Assembly: GCF_007673775.1 (NCBI RefSeq)
Contig: NZ_VEAF01000006.1
Coordinates: 124,001 to 188,000 of the forward strand
Direction of reading: 5' to 3'
DNA from: Curtobacterium sp. 9128
GTDB taxonomy: Bacteria > Actinomycetota > Actinomycetes > Actinomycetales > Microbacteriaceae
Length of the DNA stretch: 64,000 nt
The translations under genes were made by a program, and so were the position numbers. Positions 16,907-25,441 of this stretch are shown here, piece after piece (the stretch's first letter is position 1; every line of letters starts with the position of its first letter). The notes beneath the pieces were generated by a model, which did no database searches, was not told the DNA's origin, and saw nothing but the letters and a program-made list of their open reading frames with translations.

Positions 16907-17798
16907 GGTCGCGGAGTGGTCGGACGGCTGAGTGCGTGCGCCGGATGGCGGCGACGCTCCGGTCGTGGTCGGCGCGGGCGACCCCGACGAAGAGGTAGTC
17001 GACGACCGTGAGCTGCGCGATCCTGCTCGCCATCGCGCCGGAGCGGAAGGCGGTCTCGCGGACGGCCGTCCGGAGCACGGCGTCAGCGACGCGGCCGAGC
17101 GGCGAGTCCGCGGCGTTCGTGACGGCCACCGTCGCAGCTCCGCTGTCCTGCGCGGCACGGAGGAACTCGATCGCCTCGCGCGTCCGACCGCTGTGCGAGA
17201 ACGCGATCGCGACACCGGTCGGACCGAGGAGCGTCGCCGGCACCAGCGCATCGTGCGCGTCCGCGAACGACAGCGCCGTGCGACCGACGCGGAGGAGCTT
17301 CTGCGCGAGGTCGCGCGCAGAGGCGTTGCTCGCGGACACACCGAACACGACGACGGTCTCGGCGGCGGCGACCCGGTCGATGACGGACTGCAGCACGTCG
17401 AGGTCGAGCGACGCCGCCGTCTCCTGGATGCCGACGATCTCGGACCTGCTGATCTTCGCGATCATGTCGGCGAGGGAGTCGGCGTCGGTGATGTCGGAGC
17501 CGTACTCGCCGACCTGGCCGAACTGGGCGGACTCGGTCGCGAGCTCGGTGGCCATCTGCAGGCGCATCGGGGCGTAGCCGGTGAAGCCGATCGTGCGGCA
17601 GAAGCGGACGACGCTCGTCTCGCTCGTGGAACAGTTGCGGGCGAGCTCGGTGATCGTCTGCTCGAGCACGATCTGCGGACGCTCCAGGATCGCCTCGGCC
17701 ACACGCCTCGTCGAGGGCGGGTAGGTGTCGAGTCGCGACTGGATCGAGGTCCGGATGCTCACCCTGACGACACTATTGGGCGATTCCAGCACGGTCAT
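16899..17798 (-). CDS. RpiR/MurR-family transcriptional regulator
   Basis: 299 residues. The N-terminal HTH_6 domain (residues 15-85, with TRRVAEAILERPQIVLEQTI and STSETSVVRFCRTIGFTGY) precedes a SIS sugar-phosphate isomerase domain (about 125-260, VVVFGVSASNASARDLAQKL and AFSHSGRTREAIEFL). MurR binds MurNAc-6-phosphate; this fits the MurQ gene next to it. The ATG at 17798 follows GGAGAGG at good spacing. It heads the minus-strand block NamZ and two serine hydrolases, and is divergent from the kinase-MurQ-NlpC block across about 105 bases, so it probably controls both. Confidence 0.9.
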   Translation of the reverse strand: MTVLESPNSVVRVSIRTSIQSRLDTYPPSTRRVAEAILERPQIVLEQTITELARNCSTSETSVVRFCRTIGFTGYAPMRLQMATELATESAQFGQVGEYGSDITDADSLADMIAKISRSEIVGIQETAASLDLDVLQSVIDRVAAAETVVVFGVSASNASARDLAQKLLRVGRTALSFADAHDALVPATLLGPTGVAIAFSHSGRTREAIEFLRAAQDSGAATVAVTNAADSPLGRVADAVLRTAVRETAFRSGAMASRIAQLTVVDYLFVGVARADHDRSVAAIRRTHSAVRPLRDHE

Positions 17799-17857
17799 GG
17801 ACAACCTCTCCGAGCGCGTTCCGATTGGTCGTCATGGTACGGAGCCGGACGTCGGTG

Positions 17858-17869
17858 CGTCAATGCTTT
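17858..17869. promoter_or_regulatory. Candidate RpiR-box in the divergent MurR/kinase intergenic region
   Basis: CGTCAATGCTTT lies in the AT-rich middle of the 17799-17903 gap between the RpiR regulator and the kinase gene. A near-identical 12-mer (one mismatch) lies at 13800-13811 in front of the CUT1 importer. Two sites in front of three transcription units of one pathway suggest a shared operator, but the motif is short. Confidence 0.35.
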
Positions 17870-17903
17870 TCATCACGTATGGCAATCAGGTAAATTACCC
17901 ACC

Positions 17904-18893
17904 ATGCCGACCGCCGAGCCCACCGCCGTCGTCGACCCCGCGGCCGTCGCCGACCCCGTGGCCATCGTCGATCCCGTGGTCCTCGTCGACCTGGGGAAGA
18001 CGACCTGTCGAGTGCGCGTCGCCGACCGGTCCGCCTCGGGACACGGGAGCGCGGGGCTCGCGGAGCACGACGGCCTCGAGGACGCGATCGCCGCGATCAC
18101 CGACGCGCTGTCCGGGCTCGACGCTCCCGGTCCAGCGCCGACCGCGCTCGCCGCGTTCGGCGGCGGGGTGGCCATCGGCGCTGCCGGAGCCGCGACCGCG
18201 CCCGATCGCGCCCGCGAGCTCGCGGACCGTGTCGCCAGGGCCTCCGGCGGCCGGGTCGTCGTCACGAGCGACGTCGTGACCGCGCACGCCGGCGCGCTCG
18301 GCGGCGAACCGGGAACCGTGCTCGTCGCCGGGACCGGCGCCGTCGCGATCGGGATCGACGGCTCCGGACGCCTCCGGCGGGCGGACGGCTCCGGCATCTG
18401 GCTCGGTGACGACGGGTCCGGCCGGTGGATCGGGCAGCGGGGCCTCCGTGCAGCCCTCCGCGCGCACGACGGCCGTGGACGCGACACCACCCTCCGCGAG
18501 GCCGCTGCGGCGCTCGCGCCGACACTCGACACGCTCCCCGGGGTCGTCGGCGGGTCCGCGACTCCCGAACGGACCCTGGCGGCCTTTGCGCCCGTCGTCC
18601 TGTCGCACGCGGCCGACGGCGACGCGGTCGCGGCGGACATCGTCGAGCGGGCGGTCGGTCACCTCGTCACGACCACCGGCACGGTGACTCCGGCCGGGCC
18701 TGCGCGCATCGTCGCGGTCACCGGCGGGCTCGTCGCGGACGACTGGTTCGCGGCTCGTCTCCGGCAGGCACTCGTCGACGACGGCCTCGAGGTGCTCGAC
18801 CCGCTCGGCGACGCCCTCGACGGAGCCGCACGCATCCTCGACGACCCCGATCTCCCCCATGAGAGGCAGGTGTCCCGTGTCGATGCCCCCTGA
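17904..18893 (+). CDS. Amino-sugar kinase, BadF/BcrA ATPase family (MurNAc/GlcNAc kinase)
   Basis: 329 residues. VVLVDLGKTTCRVRV is the phosphate-1 loop (D-L-G-K-T instead of D-G-G-G-T). FGGGVAIGAAG and VLVAGTGAVAIGI match the actin-like ATPase phosphate-2 and adenosine motifs. WLGDDGSGRWIG is the GlcNAc-kinase-type segment, and VTGGLVADDWF is near the end. MurK-type enzymes of this family phosphorylate MurNAc and GlcNAc. MurQ needs MurNAc-6-phosphate, and no PTS permease is present, so MurNAc kinase activity is the simplest reading. A TAAATT box lies seven bases before the ATG, which suggests a leaderless mRNA. The repeated V-D-P/A-D-P motif in residues 9-27 is an odd low-complexity N-terminus. 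Confidence 0.82.
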   Translation: MPTAEPTAVVDPAAVADPVAIVDPVVLVDLGKTTCRVRVADRSASGHGSAGLAEHDGLEDAIAAITDALSGLDAPGPAPTALAAFGGGVAIGAAGAATAPDRARELADRVARASGGRVVVTSDVVTAHAGALGGEPGTVLVAGTGAVAIGIDGSGRLRRADGSGIWLGDDGSGRWIGQRGLRAALRAHDGRGRDTTLREAAAALAPTLDTLPGVVGGSATPERTLAAFAPVVLSHAADGDAVAADIVERAVGHLVTTTGTVTPAGPARIVAVTGGLVADDWFAARLRQALVDDGLEVLDPLGDALDGAARILDDPDLPHERQVSRVDAP

Positions 18894-19872
18894 CCCCCAC
18901 GACCGCTCCGTCGGCGCGCTCGACGACGACGCCGATCTCGACGCCATCGGTGACGAGCTCGACACGCTCGCCACCGAGTCGGTCGACGAGAGCCGCAGCA
19001 CCGTCGACCTCCTCGGAACCACCGACCTCGTCCAGGCCATGCATGCCGGGAACCGCGCCGCGTTCGACGCCGTCGGCACCGCACTCCCGGCGATCGCCAC
19101 GGCCGTCGACGCCATCAGCACGCGGATGGCCGGCGGCGGTCGACTCATCTACATCGGCGCGGGGACGTCCGGCCGACTCGGTGTCCTCGACGCGAGCGAG
19201 TGCCCGCCGACGTTCGGCACCGATCCGTCGCTCGTCGTCGGGATCATCGCGGGCGGAGAGCGCGCGATCCGCTCCGCCGTCGAGCGCTCCGAGGACGACG
19301 CAGCGTCGGGAGCCGCCGACCTCGCCGCCGTCGGCCCCACCGCGCAGGACACCGTCGTCGGTCTCTCCGCCTCCGGCCGCACCCCGTACGTCCTCGGCGC
19401 ACTCCGCGCCGCGAACGACGTCGGCGCGCTCACCGTCTCGGTCGCCGCCAACGAGCACTCCCGCACGGGCGCGACGGCATCGATCGCGATCGAGGCACCG
19501 GTCGGCGCCGAGTTCATCGCCGGCTCGACCCGCCTCAACGCCGGGACCGCCCAGAAGCTCGTGGTCAACATGCTCTCGACACTGACGATGGTGCGGCTCG
19601 GCAAGACCTACGGCAACGTGATGGTCGACCTCCGTGCGACGAACGCCAAGCTCGTCGCCCGCAGCCGTCGCACCGTCGTCTCGGTCACCGGCGTCGACAC
19701 CGCCACGGCGGCCGCCGCGCTGGACGCCGCACATGGCTCGGTCAAGGAGGCGGTCTTCGCGCTGCTGACCGGCAGCACCCCAGCCATCGCGACGACCGCG
19801 CTCGCCGCTGCAGACGGACACCTGCGGGTCGCGCTCGATCGGGCGGCCTCGTCGACGGGCCTCCCGCGATGA
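18877..19872 (+). CDS. murQ: N-acetylmuramic acid 6-phosphate etherase
   Basis: 331 residues, the usual MurQ length. Signature segments are LIYIGAGTSGRLGVLDASEC, PPTFGTD, GLSASGRTPYVLGAL and RLNAGTAQKLVVNMLST, then KTYGNVMVDL. MurQ splits MurNAc-6-phosphate into GlcNAc-6-phosphate and D-lactate in the cytoplasm. The GTG at 18877 is chosen for the GGCAGG seven bases upstream; it overlaps the end of the kinase gene by 17 bases, and the alternative ATG at 18859 lacks such a site. The ATGA overlap at the 3' end couples it to the NlpC/P60 gene. Confidence 0.95.
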   Translation: MSMPPDPHDRSVGALDDDADLDAIGDELDTLATESVDESRSTVDLLGTTDLVQAMHAGNRAAFDAVGTALPAIATAVDAISTRMAGGGRLIYIGAGTSGRLGVLDASECPPTFGTDPSLVVGIIAGGERAIRSAVERSEDDAASGAADLAAVGPTAQDTVVGLSASGRTPYVLGALRAANDVGALTVSVAANEHSRTGATASIAIEAPVGAEFIAGSTRLNAGTAQKLVVNMLSTLTMVRLGKTYGNVMVDLRATNAKLVARSRRTVVSVTGVDTATAAAALDAAHGSVKEAVFALLTGSTPAIATTALAAADGHLRVALDRAASSTGLPR

Positions 19873-20717
19873 CCCGCATGCTCGACCTGCTGACCTCCCC
19901 GACGGTCGTCGGCGTCCCCGCCACGGTGCTCTGGAACGCGCCGGCCGCGCCACGACCGATCGACGTCGCCGCCGTGGCCGACCGGCCGGACCTCGTCGCG
20001 TGGGCCGCCGGGCTGGACGACGAGGCGCGGCTCGGGCTGCTCGACCGCGCCGACACCCACGCGGTCCTCGGCGAGCCGGTGGTCGTCGTCGCCGAGGCGG
20101 ACGGGTGGGCGGAGGTCCGCCTGCCGCTCCAACCGTCGTCGAAGCACCCGGACGGGTACCCCGGGTTCCTGCCGACCGCGCACCTCGTGTCGCTCGAGAC
20201 CCCGCGGGCCGACCCGGTCGTCGTGCGGACCGGGCCGCTCCTCGGCGCGCTCCTCGACCGGCGAACGGACGGCAGGTACCTCGCCCCGGACGGCGTCGTG
20301 CACGAACTCGCGGCGACCGCGGTCACGTCGCTGCGCGCGCCGTCGCCGGAGCCGGTCGACCCCGCCGATGCACTCGCCGTCGCCCGCACCTTCGCGGGCA
20401 CGCCGTACCTCTGGGCCGGCTCCTCCGCAGCCGGTGTCGACTGCTCGGGTCTCGTCCACGTGTCCTACCGGGCGCTCGGTGCTGTCCTCCCGCGTGACGC
20501 CGACGACCAGGCCGAGGCACTCGAGCCCGTGGCACCGGAGGACGCCCGGCCCGGCGATCCGGTGTTCTTCGCGAACGAGCACGGGATCCACCACGTCGCA
20601 CTGGCGACCGGCGGTGAGGCGACCTTCCACGCTCCGCGTACCGGGCAGCCCGTGGGCGCTGGGCGCTTCGACACGGCCCCGGCGACCGAGACGGTCACCG
20701 CCGCCCGGGTCCGCTGA
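19869..20717 (+). CDS. NlpC/P60 peptidase with SH3-like domain (YkfC-like)
   Basis: 282 residues. An N-terminal SH3-like region (about 55-110) is followed by an NlpC/P60 domain from about residue 165: GTPYLWAGSSAAGVDCSG with catalytic Cys192, then GDPVFF and catalytic His242 in GIHHVALATG. The layout matches cytoplasmic gamma-D-glutamyl-L-diamino-acid endopeptidases such as YkfC, which trim imported stem peptides. No signal peptide is seen. The ATG overlaps the MurQ stop. This completes a pathway that handles both sugar and peptide parts of muropeptides. Confidence 0.88.
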   Translation: MTRMLDLLTSPTVVGVPATVLWNAPAAPRPIDVAAVADRPDLVAWAAGLDDEARLGLLDRADTHAVLGEPVVVVAEADGWAEVRLPLQPSSKHPDGYPGFLPTAHLVSLETPRADPVVVRTGPLLGALLDRRTDGRYLAPDGVVHELAATAVTSLRAPSPEPVDPADALAVARTFAGTPYLWAGSSAAGVDCSGLVHVSYRALGAVLPRDADDQAEALEPVAPEDARPGDPVFFANEHGIHHVALATGGEATFHAPRTGQPVGAGRFDTAPATETVTAARVR

Positions 20718-20838
20718 GCGGACCGACCGAGCCGACCGGCGGACGCGAGGGTGCGTGTCCCATCGGTGGGTCTGCTGAGGGACGGGAGCCGCCCGGGTCC
20801 TCCGGCGTCCTTCCTGCGCATCCAGTACGGTGATCGAT

Positions 20839-20857
20839 CGGATGCACGCTGCATCCG
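20839..20857. promoter_or_regulatory. Perfect 19-base palindrome upstream of MFS gene
   Basis: CGGATGCA-cgc-TGCATCCG is an 8-base perfect inverted repeat with a 3-base spacer, about 90 bases upstream of the MFS transporter start. It looks like an operator for a dimeric regulator. No regulator gene is adjacent, so its owner is unknown. Confidence 0.5.
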
Positions 20858-20950
20858 TGCGGTCCGGGGTGGTGCTCGCACGACCTCCGGGAGCGCACGG
20901 ATCGGCGCCCTCATCGACTTCGTCGGAACGGACAGCGAGATCGGAGCGTG

Positions 20951-22135
20951 GTGAACATCGACGCCCGCACGGCACTCTGGCTGGTGCTGTGGTCGCGAGT
21001 CCTCACCACGTTCTCCGGCGCGGTGAGTGCCCTGGCGTACTCCGTGATCGCGATCCACCACCTCGGCGGGTCGAGCGCCGGCGTCGCGGTGGCCACGTGC
21101 GCCGCCGTCGGCGTGCTGCTCGGCAACCTGCTCGGCGGGATCGCGGACTTCGTCCGACCACCGCTGGTGATCGGCGCAGCCGGACTCCTGGGGTGCGTCA
21201 CGTCCGGTGTGGCCTTCCTGATCACGCGCTCGCACGGCTACGACCTGCCGGTCTGGTGCTTCCTGACGCTCCTGTCCGGACTGGCGAGCACCGCGGCGGC
21301 GCGCGGCGAGAACACCGCCATCGTGCACGTCGCGCCGAGGGACCAACTGCCCAGGCTCTTCGGCGCGGTTTCCATGCGAGCACAGGTCGCCGCGGCAGCT
21401 GCCGGCACGGTGAGCGGGGCGCTCATCGCCGCTGACCGAGCACTCCCCTTCGCCCTGGACGCCGGAGCCTGGACGGTCAGCGTCCTCATCGCGGTCCCGT
21501 TGGTGCGCCGGTACCCCCGATCCGGCTCGCCCCGGGACTCGTTCGCGCTCGCAGAACTGGTGCGCGGCTTCACCGTCATCGCGCGGAGCTCGCCGCTGCT
21601 GTCCATCGTGGCGGTCAGCGCGCTGGCGAACACGTTCCTGGCCGGAGCTGGCGCGGTGATCACCATCGACCTGATCGACCGTGGCGTCGACGTCCGGCTC
21701 GTCGGACTCGTCGAGGCCGCCGTGAACGTCGCCGGGCTCCTCGGCAGCATCGCGAGCGGGCTGATCGCTCGCCGGCTCCGGACACGGCAGCTGTTCGTGC
21801 TGGTGCTCGCCGTCCTCACCTGCTCGATGGCGGTGATGGCCGTCCGCGGCGACGTCCCGGTCGTCGTCGTGGCCCTGTCGTGCGGTGTCTTCCTGATCCC
21901 GTCGCTCGGCGTCTCAGCGGCCGTGGGTCTCGCCACGCTGACACCCCCGGAACTGCAGGCGAGGACGTCCGGCGCGAACTCCGCGGTGTCGCTCCTGCTC
22001 ACCACCGTGTCACCGGCGGCGCTCGGGGCGCTCTACGTCCACACCTCACGATCCGTGGTGCTGTCGGTCGCGGCGGCCGGGACGCTGGTGGCCGCCGTCA
22101 TCGCCCGCGTCGCGGTCCCGCGGCAGGTGCCGTAG
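20951..22135 (+). CDS. MFS transporter
   Basis: 394 residues with about 12 hydrophobic segments. The N-terminal half shows an MFS pattern in segments 1-3, and ARGENTAIVHVAPRDQLPRLFGAV resembles the loop of the YfiS/enterobactin-exporter-like MFS group. GTG codons occur at 20948 and 20951; the second is better spaced from GGAG. The gene stands alone between the muropeptide locus and the mannosidase operon, with its own palindromic candidate operator upstream and a strong terminator downstream. The substrate is unknown; a drug- or metabolite-export role is typical of the family. Confidence 0.85.
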   Translation: MNIDARTALWLVLWSRVLTTFSGAVSALAYSVIAIHHLGGSSAGVAVATCAAVGVLLGNLLGGIADFVRPPLVIGAAGLLGCVTSGVAFLITRSHGYDLPVWCFLTLLSGLASTAAARGENTAIVHVAPRDQLPRLFGAVSMRAQVAAAAAGTVSGALIAADRALPFALDAGAWTVSVLIAVPLVRRYPRSGSPRDSFALAELVRGFTVIARSSPLLSIVAVSALANTFLAGAGAVITIDLIDRGVDVRLVGLVEAAVNVAGLLGSIASGLIARRLRTRQLFVLVLAVLTCSMAVMAVRGDVPVVVVALSCGVFLIPSLGVSAAVGLATLTPPELQARTSGANSAVSLLLTTVSPAALGALYVHTSRSVVLSVAAAGTLVAAVIARVAVPRQVP

Positions 22136-22187
22136 CCCGCTGCGTCGGACTCCGCGGGGACGTCGCGAACGACCGAGGGCTGTTGAT

Positions 22188-22227
22188 GACGGGAGGCCCG
22201 TGGCGGCGCCGCCACGAGCCTCCCGTC
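22188..22227. terminator. Bidirectional terminator hairpin
   Basis: A 20-base inverted repeat with a single mismatch starts GACGGGAGGC and ends GCCTCCCGTC, with no loop beyond the turn at GGCGCC. It lies between the convergent MFS and mannosidase genes. The outer arm shares its GGGAGGC/GCCTCC core with the hairpins at 2975 and 47258. Confidence 0.85.
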
Positions 22228-22251
22228 CGTCGTCCGGCCGCGCCGCCGCTG

Positions 22252-25200
22252 CTACCGCACCCCGCTGATCCGGCTGATGCGGACCGCAGCTGCCGCGAAC
22301 GGCGCGAGCGTCGTCCGCACCGCGTCCCCGTCGACCTCGAGCGCGGCGCCGGTGTCGTCACCGAGGTAGGTCGACCGCGCGGCGGTGTCGACGGGCACCC
22401 CGAAGGCGAGCTCGACGTCGACCGGCTCGTCCGCGAAGGACTGCAGTCGGACGATCGACGTGCGCTCGTCGTCCCCGGCGACCACGGAGACGAGCCGGAC
22501 GCGGGGATCGCTGATCGTCAGGAGTTCCGCCGACGCGAGGTCCGCGGCTCCGGCCCCGGCCCCGGTGCCGGACGCGGGCACCGCGGCGAACGGGCGGACC
22601 AGGTCGGCCGTGGTCTGCACGGCGACGGACTCCACCGGCTCCGCGCTGTCCGCGCGCACGCCGACCGCGTAGGCGAACGTGGCGGTGAAGCCCTGCTCGA
22701 TCGGGAAGTTCGTGTCCCACACGTTGTTGTGCACCCACGAGTACACGGTCGCCGACCGGTTCGGAGCCGTGCTCGCCGGGAAGGGCGCGTACGGAAGCGA
22801 GATCGTGCCGGGGTGCACGAGCGGGGCGTCCTTCGTCACCCACACGACCGCGTCGTCCCCGTCCTCGACGCTGACCCAGTTCCGGATGGCGCGCATGTGC
22901 TGCGGGGCACCCGGGACGTGCGCGAGGCCGTCGCCCGTGACGCCGCCGGAGACCTCGTAGCGGACGACCGGGTCGGCGGCGGCGAAGGGGAACGCGAAGA
23001 AGGCGCTCTCCTTCGTGCGCGTGACCGGCTTCTCGAGACGGTTCTCGATGCGCAGGCGCGGTTCGCCGTGCCGCAGGCGGAGCGTCACCGTGACGGCGTC
23101 GACGCCGGCTGCCTGGTACCGGTAGACCAGGCGCTCCTCGACGGCGTCCGAGACGCGTTCGACGAGGACCGCGGCCTGCGCGGTCGTGCGGCTGGCGAGG
23201 AGTTCGAGCCGGTCGGTGCTCCAGAGCTTGTTCGCCAGGTGGTTCACCCCCGCGCCGGACGACCCGTACTCGTCGTAGACGTACCCGTTGAAGCCGGCGG
23301 CCGTGTCCTGCTCGACGATCTCGCGGCCGGTCGCGACCTCGACCACGGACCGGATGGTCGAGGTGCGGGGGTCGACGGCCACGCGGAGGTACGCGTTCTC
23401 GAGGGAGAACAGGTCGGCGGCGGGCGTGGTGAGGGCGTCGTGGATCCGCGGCTCGGGGACGGTGTCCTCGGCGCGCAGCACGTCGATCCGGACGAACCCG
23501 AACGCGGGGACGTCGGCCAGCTGGACGGTGACCCACCGCCCGGACTCGCGGTGCAGGGCGTTCGACTGCGGCTCGACGACCAGGCCGAGCGGTGTACCGG
23601 TCCGACCGTCGCGGACCTCGACGTCGACGTCGAGCGGCACCGTCGACTCCTTGAGCAGGAACCGGACCGTCCCCGTCCGTGCGGCTCCCGCGGCGTTCGC
23701 GACGACGATCGACGCGAGCGCGCCGTCCGCGACCGCCACGGCGTCGGCGAGGTAGACGAGGGCGTGCTCCTCGAGGTCCCGACCGCGCTGGTGCCCGACG
23801 AGCGCCTGCGCGACCTTCCACTGCCACTGGCGCTCCCCCGAGTCGTAGCCCTCGTCGCCGTGGGTCCACGAGTTGCTCGCACCCCAGGTGTGCTCGTTGA
23901 ACATCGAGATCGCGTCGTACGCCGCGTCCGAGTCGGCGCCCTCGGTGGGGACGGCCGTGCCGCCGAGCCACGCGGCGGCCTGCGAGAACGAGCGTGCGTC
24001 ACTCACGGTGGCCTGGGCCTCCCGGCTGAGGGCGAGGGGCACCGCGGCGGACCCGACACCCTCGACCCACCAGTCGCCCCAGTCCCCCTCGACGGTGACG
24101 AGCTCGTCGCCGTGACGCGCCTCGGCCTCGGCGAAGAAGTCCTCGTTCGTCGAGACGCGGAGCTTCGGCGACGTCCAGGTGTCGTTCCAGCGCCGGACGA
24201 CCTCGGAGAGGTGCAGGCGTGCCGGGCCGTTGTCGCCCATGAAGCCCTGCGTCCGCAGGTGCAGCACGCCCCAGGGGTACCCGGGGCGTCCCTCGGCTTC
24301 TTCGCCGTGCGCCCCGAACACCCCAGGGGGGAACGGGTAGCCGCGGGTCGCGAGGGCGGTGAGGTACGCGGGCAGGTACGTCTCGGCGACCTCGTACGAC
24401 TCGGTGAGGCCGACCATCGGCCCCTCCATGTACGCCAGGCCGTGCGGGCTGTCCGTCATCCAGACCACGACCGAGTTGCCGGCGGGCGTGCGCCACCGGA
24501 ACAGGCGCGGCAGGTCGAGGGCACCGTTCTGGTGCGGCATCGACCGGCCGGCCCAGTTGTGCGCGACCGCGAGGTACCGCACGCCGACCTCCTGCAGGGC
24601 GTCCGGCAGCCCGGCGACCTGCCCGGGGACGTCGGTCTGCATCGCGGTCGTGAAGTCGATCCCGTACTGCTCGCGGATGCGCCGGGCCTCGCGGAGCAGC
24701 TCGTGCAGTTCCTCCGTGGAGCATGTGTCGGTGTGCAGGTTGTACGGCATGGCACTCAGGCCGATCGAGCCCTGCTGGACGAGCCGGACGAACTCGGCGA
24801 CCTTCGCGGCGGGACGGTGGCGCTCCCAGTCGGCGAACGCCCACAACGCCTCGACGTTCCACCGGAAGCGTGCCGCGTCCGGCCACTCACTCGTGGCCGC
24901 CGCGAGTTCGACCGCGGAGTCGAGGTAGGACCGCTGCGAGGAGATCACCGCGGTCTGCGGGTCGGTGTAGCCGAAGTCGAAGTGCGAGTGGTGCACGACG
25001 TGCACGGACCAGTCGCGCTGCGGCTGCAGGACGAAGGGGATCGTCTCGGCGCCGAGCCCCGGCAGCGCCAGGACCACCTCGGTGGGCGCGTCGACGGCGC
25101 GGACGAGCAACCGGACGGACTCCGTGTCCGGTGCGGGGGCCGTGCCGACGACGAGGTCACCGGACGGTCCGGTGAGCGTCACGTCGGTCGGGTCCGGGAG

Positions 25201-25389
25201 CTGCCCGTCGACGAGCAGTCGGACGGCCTGCACCGGCACGCCGTCCCGCTCGGTCGTCAGCGGTTCGGGGAGCACCCGGACGCGCACGCCCCCGACGACG
25301 GCCGAGGCGACGGTGGCGCGGTCGAGGAGTCCGGCACGGGCCTCCAGGTGCGACCAGGGCTGGGCGGAGACGAGGGCGGGTTCGGTCAT
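22252..25389 (-). CDS. Alpha-mannosidase, glycoside hydrolase family 38
   Basis: 1045 residues, the GH38 size. The N-terminal catalytic domain starts with VHHSHFDFGYTDP (zinc-binding H-x-D). The catalytic nucleophile is Asp253 in AMQTDVPG, and SMPHQNG and FNEHTWG are further family motifs. The helical and C-terminal beta domains follow. No signal peptide is seen, so it works in the cytoplasm, trimming imported mannose oligosaccharides. It is the last gene of an operon (binding protein, two permeases, mannosidase) that starts at the LacI-type operator at 28547. The ATG at 25389 follows a GGAACC-like site. Confidence 0.92.
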   Translation of the reverse strand: MTEPALVSAQPWSHLEARAGLLDRATVASAVVGGVRVRVLPEPLTTERDGVPVQAVRLLVDGQLPDPTDVTLTGPSGDLVVGTAPAPDTESVRLLVRAVDAPTEVVLALPGLGAETIPFVLQPQRDWSVHVVHHSHFDFGYTDPQTAVISSQRSYLDSAVELAAATSEWPDAARFRWNVEALWAFADWERHRPAAKVAEFVRLVQQGSIGLSAMPYNLHTDTCSTEELHELLREARRIREQYGIDFTTAMQTDVPGQVAGLPDALQEVGVRYLAVAHNWAGRSMPHQNGALDLPRLFRWRTPAGNSVVVWMTDSPHGLAYMEGPMVGLTESYEVAETYLPAYLTALATRGYPFPPGVFGAHGEEAEGRPGYPWGVLHLRTQGFMGDNGPARLHLSEVVRRWNDTWTSPKLRVSTNEDFFAEAEARHGDELVTVEGDWGDWWVEGVGSAAVPLALSREAQATVSDARSFSQAAAWLGGTAVPTEGADSDAAYDAISMFNEHTWGASNSWTHGDEGYDSGERQWQWKVAQALVGHQRGRDLEEHALVYLADAVAVADGALASIVVANAAGAARTGTVRFLLKESTVPLDVDVEVRDGRTGTPLGLVVEPQSNALHRESGRWVTVQLADVPAFGFVRIDVLRAEDTVPEPRIHDALTTPAADLFSLENAYLRVAVDPRTSTIRSVVEVATGREIVEQDTAAGFNGYVYDEYGSSGAGVNHLANKLWSTDRLELLASRTTAQAAVLVERVSDAVEERLVYRYQAAGVDAVTVTLRLRHGEPRLRIENRLEKPVTRTKESAFFAFPFAAADPVVRYEVSGGVTGDGLAHVPGAPQHMRAIRNWVSVEDGDDAVVWVTKDAPLVHPGTISLPYAPFPASTAPNRSATVYSWVHNNVWDTNFPIEQGFTATFAYAVGVRADSAEPVESVAVQTTADLVRPFAAVPASGTGAGAGAADLASAELLTISDPRVRLVSVVAGDDERTSIVRLQSFADEPVDVELAFGVPVDTAARSTYLGDDTGAALEVDGDAVRTTLAPFAAAAVRISRISGVR

Positions 25390-25441
25390 CGGAGCTGGGG
25401 TTCCTTCGAGGTGTGGGGCGGAGGGCGGTGCGGCGGGACGG

